Part shown: one piece after another, positions 1 to 13,630 of the stretch | Position numbering within the stretch: position 1 is the stretch's first letter | Layout of the letters: the number at the start of each line of letters is the position of its first letter | DNA from: Artocarpus heterophyllus | Lineage: Eukaryota > Streptophyta > Magnoliopsida > Rosales > Moraceae | Assembly (NCBI GenBank): GCA_025403435.1 | Contig: CM046333.1 | Location: 13,975,770 to 14,039,769, forward strand | Length of the DNA: 64,000 bases | Reading direction: 5' to 3' | The notes under the pieces: model-generated | The model's input: the letters and a program-made list of their open reading frames with translations, nothing else | Databases searched by the model: none | What the model was told of the DNA's origin: nothing | Position numbers and translations under genes: made by a program

Positions 1-588
1 TGGGCCAAAAAGAGTTTTTCTACTCTTTGATGGAAAATGTTCAGTGATACTAATATGATTATAATGACTTTTTTTTGTTGTTTTTTAAGCATAGTTCAGC
101 GGCCAATTGTTATAGATGGGGCAAGTACTAGGAATAGAGTATTGTATCATAAATTTTATGATTTACACATGAAATTACCACAGGCGAAAACTTTTTTAAA
201 ATTTGAATATAATCTTAAAGAACGCCGAGAAGACATCAAGTTTCCTGTCACCGGATGACACAAAGTGCTATTCCTAGCAGATAATTATGTATATGCCTCA
301 AAAGAATCATCAATTAGCTAAAGTAGAGAGTAGAGAGTAAAGAGTAGGACCTCATTCTAAAAAGCAAAACAATCTTTTAAATGTTTGGATATTATAATGG
401 AAGTCGTACAATAATTGATATGAAGTCTACATGAATCTAGCTTCGTTTTGCTACTACATTCAACCAAAGCCAAAAAAAGAACTAAAACCCCTTTTATTCT
501 TTTTTTCTGCTTACATCATTATAAAACCAATCTCCCTTTGAAGGCATTCTGTTGCACTATAGTTTTGCGTATATTTAAAACCCAAAAA

Positions 589-624
<36 letters not shown>

Positions 625-2503
625 GCGTCACATATTATTGAGTGCTCAAAAAGGTAATATATTATTGAGTGCTTTTCCAGACTCAAAATTTCCCTCCTGT
701 GAAGGTTAGCTTGGACTAAAACCTTTTCTCTCTATCTTTTATTTTCTCTCTCTAAAACTATGTACCTGCTTTGTCTTGTTATTGGTTGTCTATTGCTCAA
801 ATGTTTTCTGATTGGGATTCCACCAACCACTTTACCATTTTTCTTTTTTTAAATGATGAACCCCCAATATCCAACCCCAACCTCCTGTCCAGAAAAACAT
901 GGTCCCTCACTCTTTCCATTCATAGCTCTGCGTTCTGTTCTTGCCTTGTTCATTATCATTAAAAAAAAGGCATTCTTCAATATTAGGAAGTCATAGACTC
1001 TTCATTAGGTGGTTAAGCAAATCAATAGTACCTCTCTTCCGCACAAGATTACAGTGGAACTTTTGGTAAGGAAATTTTTTTTATTAAGAGTGGTGTAAAT
1101 TTGTTCAGCCTCTTTTTACTCTATACATGTACTTTATAAGATTTCTAATTATAATAGCATAATAATTTGATTTTGGCGCTCTTTGAGAATCGAGACTCTT
1201 TTAAATTTGTCCATATATATATATATTTATATATATCAGTGCCTAAAACAATGGAGAAAAAGGAAAGTTATTGTTTTAGAGCAGCGACAACGGGTTTCTA
1301 AGGATCATGTTCTCATCTTCTTGACTGTCAGAACGAATTGATGGGAACAGGAAAAGATGGATTCTTATATGATGTTGTTGATTAATATTATCGAATGAAT
1401 TCCAGGTAAAATGATTTATTGGAAACCAGACAACGGACAGCATATATGCAAGTGTATGTCGTCTCTTTCTTTGACGTTTCTTTTAATTTTTCCTTTATTC
1501 ATCTGAAGATGGTTACTTAGACTGGCGAATTCTAGGTGTCAAACTAAACGATGAATAAATTTGCAAATTGATTAAACAATGAAATGTTAAAGTGCCAATT
1601 AATATTATTCACACTAAGCGATTGTGTTAATTTCGTTTTGGAAACACCAGAACTTGCCGTGAATGAAGCGAATTGTAGTTTTGTTTTTGTTTATATGTTT
1701 TGTTTTGTTTTTTGTTTGGTGTGTTCTGTGTGTGTGGCTTTATTTGTTTCACATCCACGTGTGTTCGCTGATCACCATTTTTGATATCTTCATGTCTCAA
1801 GATGCATAACATTTTTTTTTAAAAAAAATTCTCTCGCTTCATTTTAACATATATATAAATATTTCTAGATTAACCAATTGCATGATGAGGTAGATATTCT
1901 CTTTGTAGAATCCATTAGACCAGGAAAAAAAAAAAGCATTTTTAATTTGTAGGTCAACTCTTCATTTTGTACATATTTTTCTTATCTCATTACTTCATAA
2001 TGTTAATTGTGGCAGGTAATATTAGCTTCTTTTGATCCATATATATAGGAATAATTATGTCATGTCAATGGTTAACTTAACGCCAAGCTGTGCTTGCCAT
2101 AAAAAAAAAATAATAAATGAATGAAAACTAGAACGCAATCTCAACAGACTCCATAACTTCCAAAAAAAAAAAAAACGTTAAACTGTTGTTATATATAGTG
2201 AATCAAAACAAAGTTCCAGATTGTTTTACGGGAATGATGATAGTTACAAAAAGGTTACAGTCAACAACTGTTGTATTCTTCATACAATTTTTATAGCTCT
2301 TAAATTGTACACCCTTTTATGTTGTTATTTTTCCTTTCTTTTCTTTTCTGATGGAATCACCGGAGGCGCCACTAACCACTTTTGTTATGGCTTCCTCCAC
2401 CCCTCTAGAACTGCTCAAACTTTAGCTGTGTGTCTCTTCTATTACAGTTCAACGTCATGTCATTTTAAATGAGATGCATGCATGCAAATATCCATTTCCT
2501 TTC
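1..2503. other. Intergenic region downstream of the group 1 sulfate transporter
   Basis: AT-rich sequence with poly-A/T tracts and a (TA)n run near 594-620. A 73-codon open frame at 37-258 could be a terminal exon of a gene off the left edge, because it follows a T-rich tract ending in AAG, but it matches no family I recognise. Nothing else here is supported as a gene. Confidence 0.6.
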
Positions 2504-5500
2504 CTATACTTCTTCCATTGATTTTGGAGAACAGGCGGCGACTGCATCAGCAACCGTGAGGAATATTTTGTCCTCGCCAATCAAACTTTCAAAATTGGAT
2601 TCGTGAAGTTTGTCAATCACCACAGGACCGGGGTTTGCAAGAATAAGCTGTTCAGCAATGTGAAAGGTAAGGGATTTAGACTAAAAACTCACATATATAT
2701 ATATATATAGCAAGTACTAAGCACATATATGTATTTATATTTTGATATTTACCTGAACATCTCTCTTTTGGAGACTCCTATACAATTCTTCCAAGGCATG
2801 AATGCCACTGGTGTCGATATCAGTAACAGCTGAACCAATAGGTAAAAAACATGATAAATAAACTTATGTGTGAACAGGAGTAACTTTTTTTTAGCGTATA
2901 TATGTGCAAAGACCAGGTAAAAAAAAAGACTACTTACGTGACATTTCGACTACCAAAGAGTGAAATGGTTGTTCACAGGCTGCTTTTGTTCGTTCATCTT
3001 CATCAGTCAACCATCTCAATATCCTGCATATGTATATAATAGCAATTGAAATTTGAGACACCATGATCTAGCGAGTCCAAAATCCTTTAGACTCAAGTGT
3101 GCTTCTTAAGTTCTCTTCATGTTGGAGTCATATATAAGGACTTAAGGGACAAAAAAGTTTCATGAATAGAGAATAAGAATAAGGGCTTAATAAATAAACA
3201 CCTCTCCTTGACATAATTGGAGTTGGAGAAGTAAATTGCAGAATCAACTCTCACAATCAAAACTCCAGGAACTTTATTTGCGTCAGGATATTGTTGGATG
3301 TTTCTGTAGACAGTTGTCCTAGGGATCTTTCCGAGTAGTGCGGTTCTTGGTCTAGTGACTTGTAACAGAATTTTGGCAAAGGATATTGAGACCTACAATG
3401 GCACAGCCGGGAAGAAAAAAAAAATTAATCAAAATCCTCCTTAATTGTTTCCTCTAACAATGTAAGATAGTACTGTACATCACGAAGTTTTTACCGCAAT
3501 CAAGAGGCCCTTCTCGACAGTTGAAAAAACAACACCAAAGAAGGCTCCCATACAGGCAACAAAATCGAATTTGTCAATCTTCCATATAAGGATTGCAGCC
3601 TGAACGTCGATTAGGTTGAGTACGGCATTTATAATGATGGCGGAGAGGATGGCGCTTGGAGTGTACTTAAAAAGAGGTGTGATGAACTCTAAGGTTAGGA
3701 ACACAACCATGGACATCACAATATTGGAGACTGCAGTGTTGCATCCAGCCATGTAGTTGACCGCCGAGCGAGAGAATGAACCTGCAAGCGCCGCACAGGA
3801 TATAACAAGTTAAGACACTTCACTTATCCCCCTATAATTAATCACATGCGCCTCTCAAAATTTTAGGGGAAACATATTTTAGTTGTATCATCCAAGTGCC
3901 TAGTCTCAAGATTTTGAAGTACTTTCTCAGAGTTTTGTATTGATAAATTTTGAGCTTTATTCTGACCTGTCGCCACATAGCAGGAAGTCATAGAGCCAAC
4001 AACATTCATGGCTCCAAGGGCAACCATTTCTTTGTTTCCATCAAGTGTATAGTCCTTCATGGAAGCAAATGTTCTTCCGATTGCTATAGCTTCCTGAAAA
4101 ATTCAAGAGTTAAATTAAACTTTAGATACATCAAGGGACAACCCAATTAAGGAATAATTAATACGAGAAGGGGAAAGGTCGGCTCACCGTCAGTGCTATC
4201 ATGCCAGCCACAATGCCAATCTTAAATCCTTTCCCAAGATATTCACCGCTGAAGTATATTTGATCTACTGAAGAAGGATTAATTCCCTTCTCTAGATGTC
4301 TCACCTTTACATAAAAAAAGGAAACTTTTAGCAAAGGGATCATATCATCACTAGTATTTAGGGATGAATTAGAGAATACCACTTTCAAAAATATTGGTGT
4401 TCAGACATATCACTATGGGAAAAATTGAGCCTAATTTAGGCGTGAAACCGGTATCGGTGAATAACTAGACTATTTTATAAGTGATACTGGGCCTAATTTA
4501 CAAACTAATTAAAGAGAAGCTCGCCCAACTAGAAGCCATTTTACCAGAGTATCCTAACTATCTCAAACCCGTAACTTCACATGGGGGTTGACTATAGTTC
4601 CTAGCTTTCACAATTTTTGGGGGTGTTATATGCACATCTGAAAAGTTAGGGGACATATTTACACTAGTAACAAAGTTCAGGGGGATTTTTGAATTTGCCC
4701 TTTCTTTATGATTAAACCTATTATAATTTATAAGCAATGTCAAGGAGGGATATAAAATTATGCCAAGTACTTACGATTTCAACTCCTTTCTTTTCTGCAT
4801 GAGTTATGTACACAAAAAAAGTGGACAGAATAACTGATATCAACGGGGCAATTGCAGGCACCCAGAAGAGTTTCTTGTTCTTCTTTCCCTGCTCAGGAAA
4901 CATGTGTAATGAATTAGAAACCAGCTCAATAGCCTAGATCAAATTTAATTGAGTGAATCTTCAAAGTTGTTGGGGATTCTTACGATGTATTTAGCAAATA
5001 GAAGAAATGCTAAAAACGTTACTCCAATGACTATAGTCTGCCAGTTCCACTGCAAAATTTTTGCGTTACAAGAGTCATTAAATAGGAAGAATTTATGAGT
5101 TTTATATATATATATATATGTATAGCTTACTCCATGATGGGCTGAGGCAAACACTGAGTGCATCACGGAGATAATATCAGTTTTTTTTGTGAACTTTTTG
5201 ATGCCAAGAAAACCCTTGAGCTGTTGGAGTGCAATTGTGATGGCAGCTCCCCCCATGAAACCAACAATAGCAGCATGGGAGAGGAAATCAATCAAGAAAC
5301 CCAATCTGGTAAACACAAAAGTGGAAATTTCAAAAAAAAAAAAAAAAAAAACTTGTTTTGTTCATACTATGTAAGTTCACTACAGTTTAAATGGTCACTC
5401 AAATATTATAGTGACCTCAAAATCCCCAGGGTGGCCTGCGTGATCCCGGCGAAGAAAGTAGCCGTAAACGCGAGCCTCAAGTATTCAGTTGGGTTTGTGG

Positions 5501-6264
5501 TGTGATCAACCTCATTCTGGAGAAGTGTGCCTAGCAATAGAGATACCACAGCAACTGGTCCTATGGCTATATCTCTTGAGCTTCCCATGCAAGCATAGAT
5601 CAACGGTGGAACAAAGCTGGAATCTGAATAAAGGGTTCAGGAAAAAAAAAAAAAAAAACCTAAATAATTAACAAAACAAAAATAAAATAACAAATACCTT
5701 CGCATGCAACAAGAGGTGTAGAATTTTTATTTTTTTTAAGTACTATAATAAAGAAAACTTACATAAACCGTATTGTGGAGCCAAATTTGCAAGTTTAGCG
5801 TACCCAATATCCTGTTTTGAGAGTTAAATTAAGAATTGGTCAACATTGTAATTATATATAAACCAAACAATCATATATACTAATTACATATCTACCTGAG
5901 GAATGCAGAGACTGGCAATAGTGAGTCCAGCAATAAGATCTCCTCTAAACTTCTTAAGACTGTAACTTCTTGACCATTCTAGTATGGGGAAAATGGCCTG
6001 GATTCCGAGGACGAACTTCCGGGACTTGGACTGATCCTTGAATGGACGGAGAGGATCATCCGCAAAGAAAGTTTCCTTCACGGTCATAGTGAACTCCTTC
6101 AAGAGATTTTGCTTCGGAGGAACGGAAACTTTGTGCATGAACCGCCTGCTAACTTCTCCGCTATGCCCTGGTGGCAACTCATGGCTTCCCGCCGCAGTGT
6201 GATCCATCTCTTTGGCCTTTGCCGGGTCCTGATCATCAGTTGAATGAACTGTTCTTGATGACAT
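2504..6264 (-). CDS. SULTR1: Group 1 (high-affinity type) sulfate transporter, 13 exons, intact
   Basis: Proton-coupled sulfate uptake carrier of the plasma membrane (SulP/SLC26 family). Exons on the minus strand: 5896-6264, 5763-5811, 5416-5623, 5131-5305, 4984-5049, 4775-4888, 4188-4304, 3967-4093, 3495-3781, 3202-3392, 2938-3023, 2753-2829, 2504-2647. They total 2010 bases, giving 669 residues with no frame break, and every intron has GT-AG ends. Family signatures seen: KVSVPPKQNL and KETFFADDPLRPFKDQ in the N-terminus, [82 protein letters not shown], then a C-terminal STAS domain with VTDIDTSGIHALEELY. The length fits the family (about 640-680). The start is the first ATG; the longer open frame upstream has no ATG. 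The N-terminus and KKFTKKTDIISV loop match group 1 rather than groups 2-4. Its neighbour in the divergent orientation is the group 2 gene at 36444. One residue is odd: VEKGLL where relatives have VEIGLL. Confidence 0.95.
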
Positions 6265-6430
6265 ATTTTCTGTATTAAATTTTTCACCAGAAATTCTGAT
6301 AACCAAATATATTTCTAGATCAGAAAAAAGAATATATGTATATATATATATAGTTATATAGTAGTACTGATTCTGTTACGTGCAAAAGTACAAGTGTAAG
6401 GGGTTTCATCAATAAGCCAAGCTAATGTGG

Positions 6431-6440
6431 ATTTTTATAG
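6431..6440 (-). promoter_or_regulatory. Candidate TATA box of the group 1 sulfate transporter
   Basis: CTATAAAAAT on the minus strand about 170 bases before the ATG, which would give a leader of roughly 140 bases. A (TA)n run at 6337-6360 is closer to the ATG but is more likely a microsatellite. Inferred from position only. Confidence 0.5.
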
Positions 6441-6444
6441 TGGC

Positions 6445-9400
6445 ATATTGTGAAACATGCATATGAATGAGAGTCTAATAAGGAAGTGGTATAAATGTCC
6501 CCAAGGAAACTAGTATTACGAGTGAAACAACTAGTCAAATAGAAGTTGGAGAAACCGAAACGAACCACTCAATAATATTGAAAGGAGAATTGGCATATGA
6601 AGCTATAATGATTATTACAAGCCATCTGGCGGAGAAGGAGTTTAAGAAACTTAGTCTTAAATAAGCTTCATTAAAGTAAGAAAAAAAAAAGAATTATCAG
6701 GTCAAAATTTTCAGGCTGAAAAACATAACAATAATTAAGGACAGTAATATCGTTATATATTCTCTTAGATATCAAATTCACAGCCCAAAAACAAAGTAAT
6801 GAAATTACTTAGCGGAAGCTTCTTTTTCTTTGGCAATCACTAGCCGGCCGACGTTAAATTATTCAAACTTCTGATAATTGATGTAAGCAATTACGCAACG
6901 GAGTGTAAGCAAGATGATGTTTTGAAAAACTTTAAAATAAAGCCGTATTTATAAGTAAAAATCTTAATTTAAGTAAAAGACGAAATAAATACAAAATTTG
7001 AATTATGAAAAAAATGGAATAAGTCTTAAAAAAAGCTATAGAAAACAGAATCCTATTTAAATTTAAAAACAAAACAAAAAAAATCGTAGCTAGTAAGACA
7101 GAAACCCAATCTACATCACTCTTTATTCATAATTGTGGTGTTTTGGTGATAAAAAATTCTATTTCAGATGCTGTTGACTGAGAAGTAGTATAGATGGTAG
7201 GAGAACCACAGGCTTTTTAGATTATTTTCACGATGTTTTCCGCATCCAATTGGATCAGAACCAGCGACTGGTCCAAAATTTTTTGTTTAATTAATTGAGT
7301 AATATTGTTACAAAAAAATAATAATATTAAAAAAAAAAAGAATCACGTGATATAAAAGTCTTTGCTAATAGGTCCCACCTTGACGAAAACCTTCATTATT
7401 CTGTCATTGTTAATTACAGGACAAACGCAGTTCTCACCTAAATAAGAATAAGTTGGGGATTCCCGATTGAGGGCGAGGGCCACAAAGCCACATAAACGAC
7501 CAAGAGGGTTGACAAAACGACAAAGAAAGTTTTTTTTTTTTTTTTTAAGAATATTATTGGTGTCATCTTTTTTTTATTATTTTAGAAATATTGGGACCCA
7601 CTAATAGAGTGAAAAGGACCTAACCGAACTGAAAAGAAGGGTCCAATTTTACTCATGCCACTTACACACACCTAACACAGCACGACACATTGATCGGACT
7701 GTTGCACCGATTCAATGGTGACAAAGAGAGTTTACTTATTAGAGTTAGGCCGCACGTTACCACTGTCATGGTCAACCTAAGCAAGGCCTTGTGATACACG
7801 CTGAATTGCAAGCATCATCTTGACATTTTGAGTGTATTTTCTTTCTCACACTCACACAGCTTTAATTATTGGACCTATAATAAAATTCGACTCTTGTTGC
7901 TGACTCTTCCACACTCATCACAAAGAAAAGCAGCATCCAAGAATTTAAAGACACCTAAAATTGACTACAATCACTGAAAATATGCTTGGATTATATATAT
8001 ATAAAGTACAAAAACAAAATCTGATTAGGACTAATTAATTTTATATATATAGTCGCATATTGTTTTCTCTTGGAATGCCTCAAAAGCCAATTTGACAAAT
8101 CAAACTCATGGCGAAAAATATTCTATTTTGTTATAATCACTCAACATGATCAGGACCGTTAATCTGATGTAAAAATATCCTAGATAAAGACATGCAGTTC
8201 CATCCACAATGCTCAAGAAACAGTAGATTGTAACATATCTGAGAATAATCTCATATGCATATATAATATTATAAAAATTACAATGTAATTATCAGAAACA
8301 GACGAACCCAGAAATTTTTTTTTCCTGATAAACGGTCTTTTCAAACAAATATGCACAAAAAGAATTTTTTTGAAGAGTAAAGTCAAATATTATGAGAGTG
8401 GAGCTTAGGCTCTCTCACCTCCAAGTTCATGTGCTTCTCATCAAGGCCGTCGATAGTGGGAGATAACGATTAGATTACTAGACCACCACAAAAGAGCTCT
8501 CTCGTAATTTTATTTTCAGAAAATACTTTCCTTTTCAAGCCTCTGTGTGATAGTTTAAGATTAACACAAACAAAATAAGAAAAAAAAAATTGTAAGTACT
8601 AAATACAAATATAATATTATGTATTCTAAAAGGTCAAGAACTGAGAATCGCTTACCACCTTTCCTTTTTCCTCTGCGCACACTCTATGGTCCTCGTATGT
8701 TTTTGAGGGAAAAAAAGAAAACACAATTATGACGCACAATCTAGAAAATTAATATTATATTTCACATACTTTTGTGTATGTAAAGAAGGAAGAGCATGAA
8801 TAGAGCCCTAATTCCATCCAGGTTCAAGGTTTCCCGAGTAGCTTTTGATCTCACCACCCATTTTATGAGATTCCTCGCAAAAGCAGAAAGTCCCGCCAGT
8901 GGAATAGGATATTTTAAAAACATTTCTTTTTATTATGACGTGAGCTGTTTCGTTCCGCAGATGTTTGTGTATTAATTATGGCCCATTGATTTTATTTTTC
9001 TTTTCTTTTTCTTTTTTCTGTTTTTTTTTTCTTATCGAGGGAAAGCCCCATCTTATTTAAGGGTCCTAACTGTTTCTTTCCTTATCGATAAGAACTGTTT
9101 GACTTAAATTTTTAGTGGCCTAACATTTGAGTATTTACTTACACAAAAGTGTTTTAATTAAAAAATTAATTCAATAAATATAAACAACTCGTGGCGGTTA
9201 AAAAAAGTATAGTTTTTATCAAAATAAAAAATATCCCTTGTAATGCGTAGGCGCGGAAAATAGTTACTGTTAAACTTTTTGGTGTTGGGCAGCATATTTT
9301 TCTAGATAAGTAAATTATCTCAATTTTTTTTTAAAAAAAGCAAAAATAACTTTAATTAAGAAAAAAACTTTAATAAAATAAAAAAAATTAAACTATTTTT

Positions 9401-12400
9401 ATGTCTAAAAAACATATTTTTTAAAATCAAAAAACTAAAAAAAAAATCATTTGCTCAAAATTAGTTCTTCTTAAACATATTTTTCAAATTCCCCCGCCAG
9501 GAAGACTCAAAAGTTGAAGTTGGCAGGTCCATTTCCCACGTGTACATATATGGAAAGTCAAAAGTAGTACAGAAGGAAAGAGGTCCAAAAAAAGGTCAGG
9601 ACTAGCTGTATCTATGGGCCATTAATCTTTCTAGTTGTGTGTTTCTTGTTACTGGTGTGGGGCCCGCGGATGGCGGGTCAATGCTTCATACTTTTAACAA
9701 ATATTTATGTTTTGTGCGGACCCCATAGAGTTGAACAATGACGGGCTTTTCGGTGAGATTCAGTAAGCGCACTGGATGTAGTAAAAACTTTTTAGGTATT
9801 TTTTAGATTTAATAGACTCAAATTTAAATTAAAATATCAAAAATTTTTAGATATATGTTTATTTTTCTTAAAATTTGAATCAAATGAGTATCAAAAATAT
9901 AAGTTCTTAGAGTTTTGACTTCTCTAAACCCTTGATACTCGGATATCTTTGCTATAGTAAAAGTTGAAATTCTCACTCTTATATTTGAGAAAAAAAATCA
10001 TAACTTCTTCATTTAAAAGTCTCTATATTTAAGAGAAAAAATCATAACTTCTTTATTTGATATCCAATCGAGATGATTTTTTTGTCATTGTGTTTCTAGT
10101 GAAGAAAGGAATAAATTAAGATCCATATTGCATAATTTTTAGGATCATTAATATTAGATTTTATTAGATTTGTTAATAAATTAAAACTATTTCACTACTT
10201 CTCTAAACATAAATTTTAATTTTATTCCATGCTCAGATTAAAACTTAAAATGCACATCAAACGTCAATTCGGATAATAATTCAAATCATTAATTTAAATC
10301 CTAATTCAAATCACACAACTCAAGTCAAATCATTAATTCAAATCTATTTACCAAATAGACCTTTAAAGTCGTTGACAGTGTGAGTGTTGATTGCTGAGTG
10401 GCTTGGTGCCAAAAGTCCCTTTAAACTTGCTACAACTTGGCACAAGAATAATCTCAACCAAACATTAAAAAAAAAAAAAAGAAGACAATTATTTTCACAA
10501 GAGTTTTTTTTCCAAAAAAAAAAAAAAGTGGCTCCAGACAAGTGTTTTATGATTGCTAAGTAATTTGGCATGAGAGTACTTTATGCCGAAAAAATAAAAA
10601 TCTCTTTTTAAGGAAAAAAAACTTAGAGATGCAAGAATGTGCTGACCTAGACTAGCTCAGCCCATTCTCATGAGGCCCATACAAGCCGTGACCTGGCTCG
10701 GCCCAGCACATGATTTTTGTAGGGTGGGCTGAGTCGGGCCGACCCAAATGAGAATTACCTTGGCCCAGCCCAGCTTTATACTGTTTACAATCTAAACTAT
10801 TAGTTTGAACTATTCTTTCAAATACCTTATTATATATTTGAATTCAAGTTTTGATTTCTATGTAATTGTTTAACATATCCAGTGGGTGAAGTCAAACTTA
10901 TAGACACTTTTTTTTCCTTGAAGTATGCAAATAAAAATAAAAATTGCAAAGTTCAGTTGGTGCATACATGCAAAAAATTAAACCTTTACTTCATCCTCAT
11001 TGCCCCCCTCTATCATAACTCTTTTCCCCCTCTATCATAACTCTTTTCCTCAAGGGATTTAGACCTTATAATATTAACTTTCTTTGATTCACAATAAGCA
11101 CAAGACTTCACACCATACATAAAACACTTTTGATAAAAACATCTCAAAACATATACATATCATAATCATAATTACAAACATCATAACATATATTTAGGAC
11201 ATGCTTTCGCAAACATATTATTGTTCAAGTGATGCTATAGAAGGTGTACTTATAATAAACTGCATAACAGGGAATAGTTGCTATCTCTTTTTTATTTCCT
11301 CTCTTCCTTTCCTTTTTTTTCTTCCTTTTTCTTCTTTCTTTCCTTTTCTCACTCAAATTTCCTTCCTTTGGGCACGCTACAAAATGGCTTACTAATATGC
11401 TATTCATAGGCACCTATCAAGTACGACAATGCATCCCTCAAATTGTAGTTCGACACATGTCACCATGTGTCACTGTACATGTAATCCATGTGCAATCCTT
11501 AGACACTTAGCTATCTTGCATGTTTGTCACATGTCAACCTGCATGTTAGCCATATATTACCTAAGAAACTATGCTTGCTTCAATCCCTGCCACGTGGCGC
11601 TATGTGTCACTACTGTTGTATGCCACTTAACTATCACGCATGTAGGCCACTTAGTGCTTATTTATCATGTTAAGGTTAGTCATTAACCTCGTGGCGACAC
11701 CTTGTCCTTACTAAAGCCATGAGCCATAACGTAGCTCTGCATTTCGACACCTAGCTTCCTCACCTCGTGCATAATTTGTTACAATCTCATTAAAGCTTTT
11801 ATACATCTTCTAAACTTTAATTCATGAGTTTCTAACTCTAAGCAATATGCTTAAAAAGTCCGATATTACATGGACGACAAGGCCGTGGTCGAGATCGGCT
11901 TTGTGGATGCTGGTGGTAGCAATCTCTAGATCTGGCTTTGCGGCAGGTGATACCAGCGGTGGTGTGGACGGTAATCTCTTCCAAGTAGAGGATGGTGGAG
12001 TCATGCGATGGTGGTGAGTTGCGAGTGATGGCGACAGCATTTGTCGATTATGGAAGAGGAGAGAGAGGAAATCTGAGGGGAGAGAGAGAGAAAGCGAGAG
12101 AGCTGTGGACTATGGGAGAAAGAGAGAGAGCTGTGGACTATGGGAGAAAGAGGAAGTGAGGAGAGAAAAAGAGCTATTGATGTAGAGGAGATTCGAAATC
12201 AGTAAAAGAAAGGGTCAGATTTGATGTGGGGGAATTTTTAAGATTTTTGTTTTAATACACCAATTTGTTGAAATATAGTGTTTACTTCATCTTTTCAAAA
12301 CCTCTGGCATAATCTATTATTAGTTTCTAAAAATATGGCATTTTATGCAATCTTTTAAAAAACAATATTAAAGAAAAAAATAAGGGCGGGGAAGCTGCCC

Positions 12401-13010
12401 ATGGCCCAACTTTTATAATAGTAATAATAATCATAATAATAATACATTTTTTGGATTAATCCTAAAAATAGTATAGTCGCTAAATTTTGGTTTTAATGTT
12501 ATCTTTCTTGCAAATTTTTGTCTAAATTTAGACTATACTATTGTCTTCACGTCTATTATCAAACCAGCGCATTTGAATTGCAAATCTCACATGCACACCC
12601 GTGATCATGAGAAATTGCCTTTCGCCTAATCGAGTGAGGTCGATGACATCAAGCTCACATATTGGGCCAATAATAGTGGAGGAGAAAGGAGATTAAAGTT
12701 TGTTTAGGTTATGTTTGTGCTGGAGAATTTGTGGATAGAAAAAATCAGACGTTGGCAAAGTCTGAAAACAAAGGACGGGTTTGAAAGTATATAGGAATAC
12801 TTTTCTTAAGATTTTATTTGCCCTCACTACAAAATTTGCTAGCAGGTTTTAATAACAAATTACCTCCAAAATATAATAAACCCTAAATACTATGTCTAGC
12901 AATATTATAGTGTTTAAGAATAAGATATAAAACTTGAAAATTTTAAAAGTATTAGATAAAAGACAGGGGTGTCTTCTTATGAATGTGTGTAATTGTTGCA
13001 ATACATACTA
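6445..13010. other. Intergenic region with degraded repeat sequence
   Basis: No gene is supported. The sequence is AT-rich with many short A/T homopolymers. A GC-richer patch at about 10640-10770 repeats GGCCC/GCCCAGC words and resembles pieces of non-autonomous hAT elements, but no termini were found. The stretch 11400-11780 repeats words such as CATGTGTCAC and GCCACTTA. At 11830-12200 the minus strand has a CT-rich leader followed by a 72-codon frame that looks retroelement-derived. Confidence 0.5.
12097..12152. repeat. Tandem duplication of a 28-bp GA-rich unit
   Basis: The unit containing AGCTGTGGACTATGGGAGAA occurs twice, at 12097-12124 and 12125-12152, inside a longer GAGA-rich tract. 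Confidence 0.8.
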
Positions 13011-13630
13011 CCTTTCATGTAAAGTTATTCATTCATGAAACATCACAGTCATTACAATAGATATATTTGTTGCTAATAGGTATTCAGGTTTGTATGAAAA
13101 CATACAACTAATCAACAGGCCAGCTCTAAAATATTCAAAAGATAATTAACATTTTTGAGCCAGCGTTGTGGTGCCAACATTCTAGTACCAGCATAGCAAT
13201 GCCAGTGTTTGGGCAGTCCAGCGTCAAGGTGCTACCAATTCAGCGCCTCGCCTCACCACGCCAATATTTTTCTTCAATTTTCAACACTGTGGCTTCAATT
13301 TCCAATGCCATGGCATAACACATTGATTCTAAAACACTAAGATATCCTTTCATGAAACAACATAACTATTGCAACATATATGTTTGTTGCTAATAGGTAT
13401 TCAGATTTGTATGAAATACAACAAATCAACAATCTAGTTCAGAACAATTCAAAAGATAATTAGCATTTTTGAGCCAGCGTCGTTGCACCAACTTTTAGCA
13501 TAATGGCGCCAGTGCCTGGGTAGTCTAGCATTGAGGCGCTACCAATTCAGCGTCGAGGCTCTAGGGTCTTTGCCCTGGCTTTAATCTCCAACACCACGGC
13601 GTTATATGCTGATTCTCAAACACTAAAAAA
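13011..13630. repeat. Direct tandem duplication of about 300 bp
   Basis: Copy 1 is about 13011-13340 and copy 2 about 13345-13630. Both contain CCTTTCATG near the start, then TTGTTGCTAATAGGTATTCA, CAAAAGATAATTA, TTTTTGAGCCAGCGT, GCTACCAATTCAGCG, and GATTCT-AAACACTAA at the end. The copies have diverged visibly, with substitutions and short indels. No coding capacity. Confidence 0.8.

Noticed and set aside
37..258. 73-codon open frame at the left edge, possibly a terminal exon
   Set aside because: No recognisable domain and no second exon in view; not enough to call a gene.
6409..6409. Upstream ATG (minus strand) before SULTR1 that opens a short uORF
   Set aside because: It lies at or before the inferred transcript start, so it may not be in the mRNA.
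11429..11686. Cys/His-rich 85-codon frame resembling a metal-binding peptide
   Set aside because: The residues come from repeated CATGT/CACTTA words in degraded repeat DNA; no start context or conserved pattern.
11822..12040. 72-codon minus-strand frame after a CT-rich leader
   Set aside because: Looks like transcribed retroelement or captured sequence; no family match.
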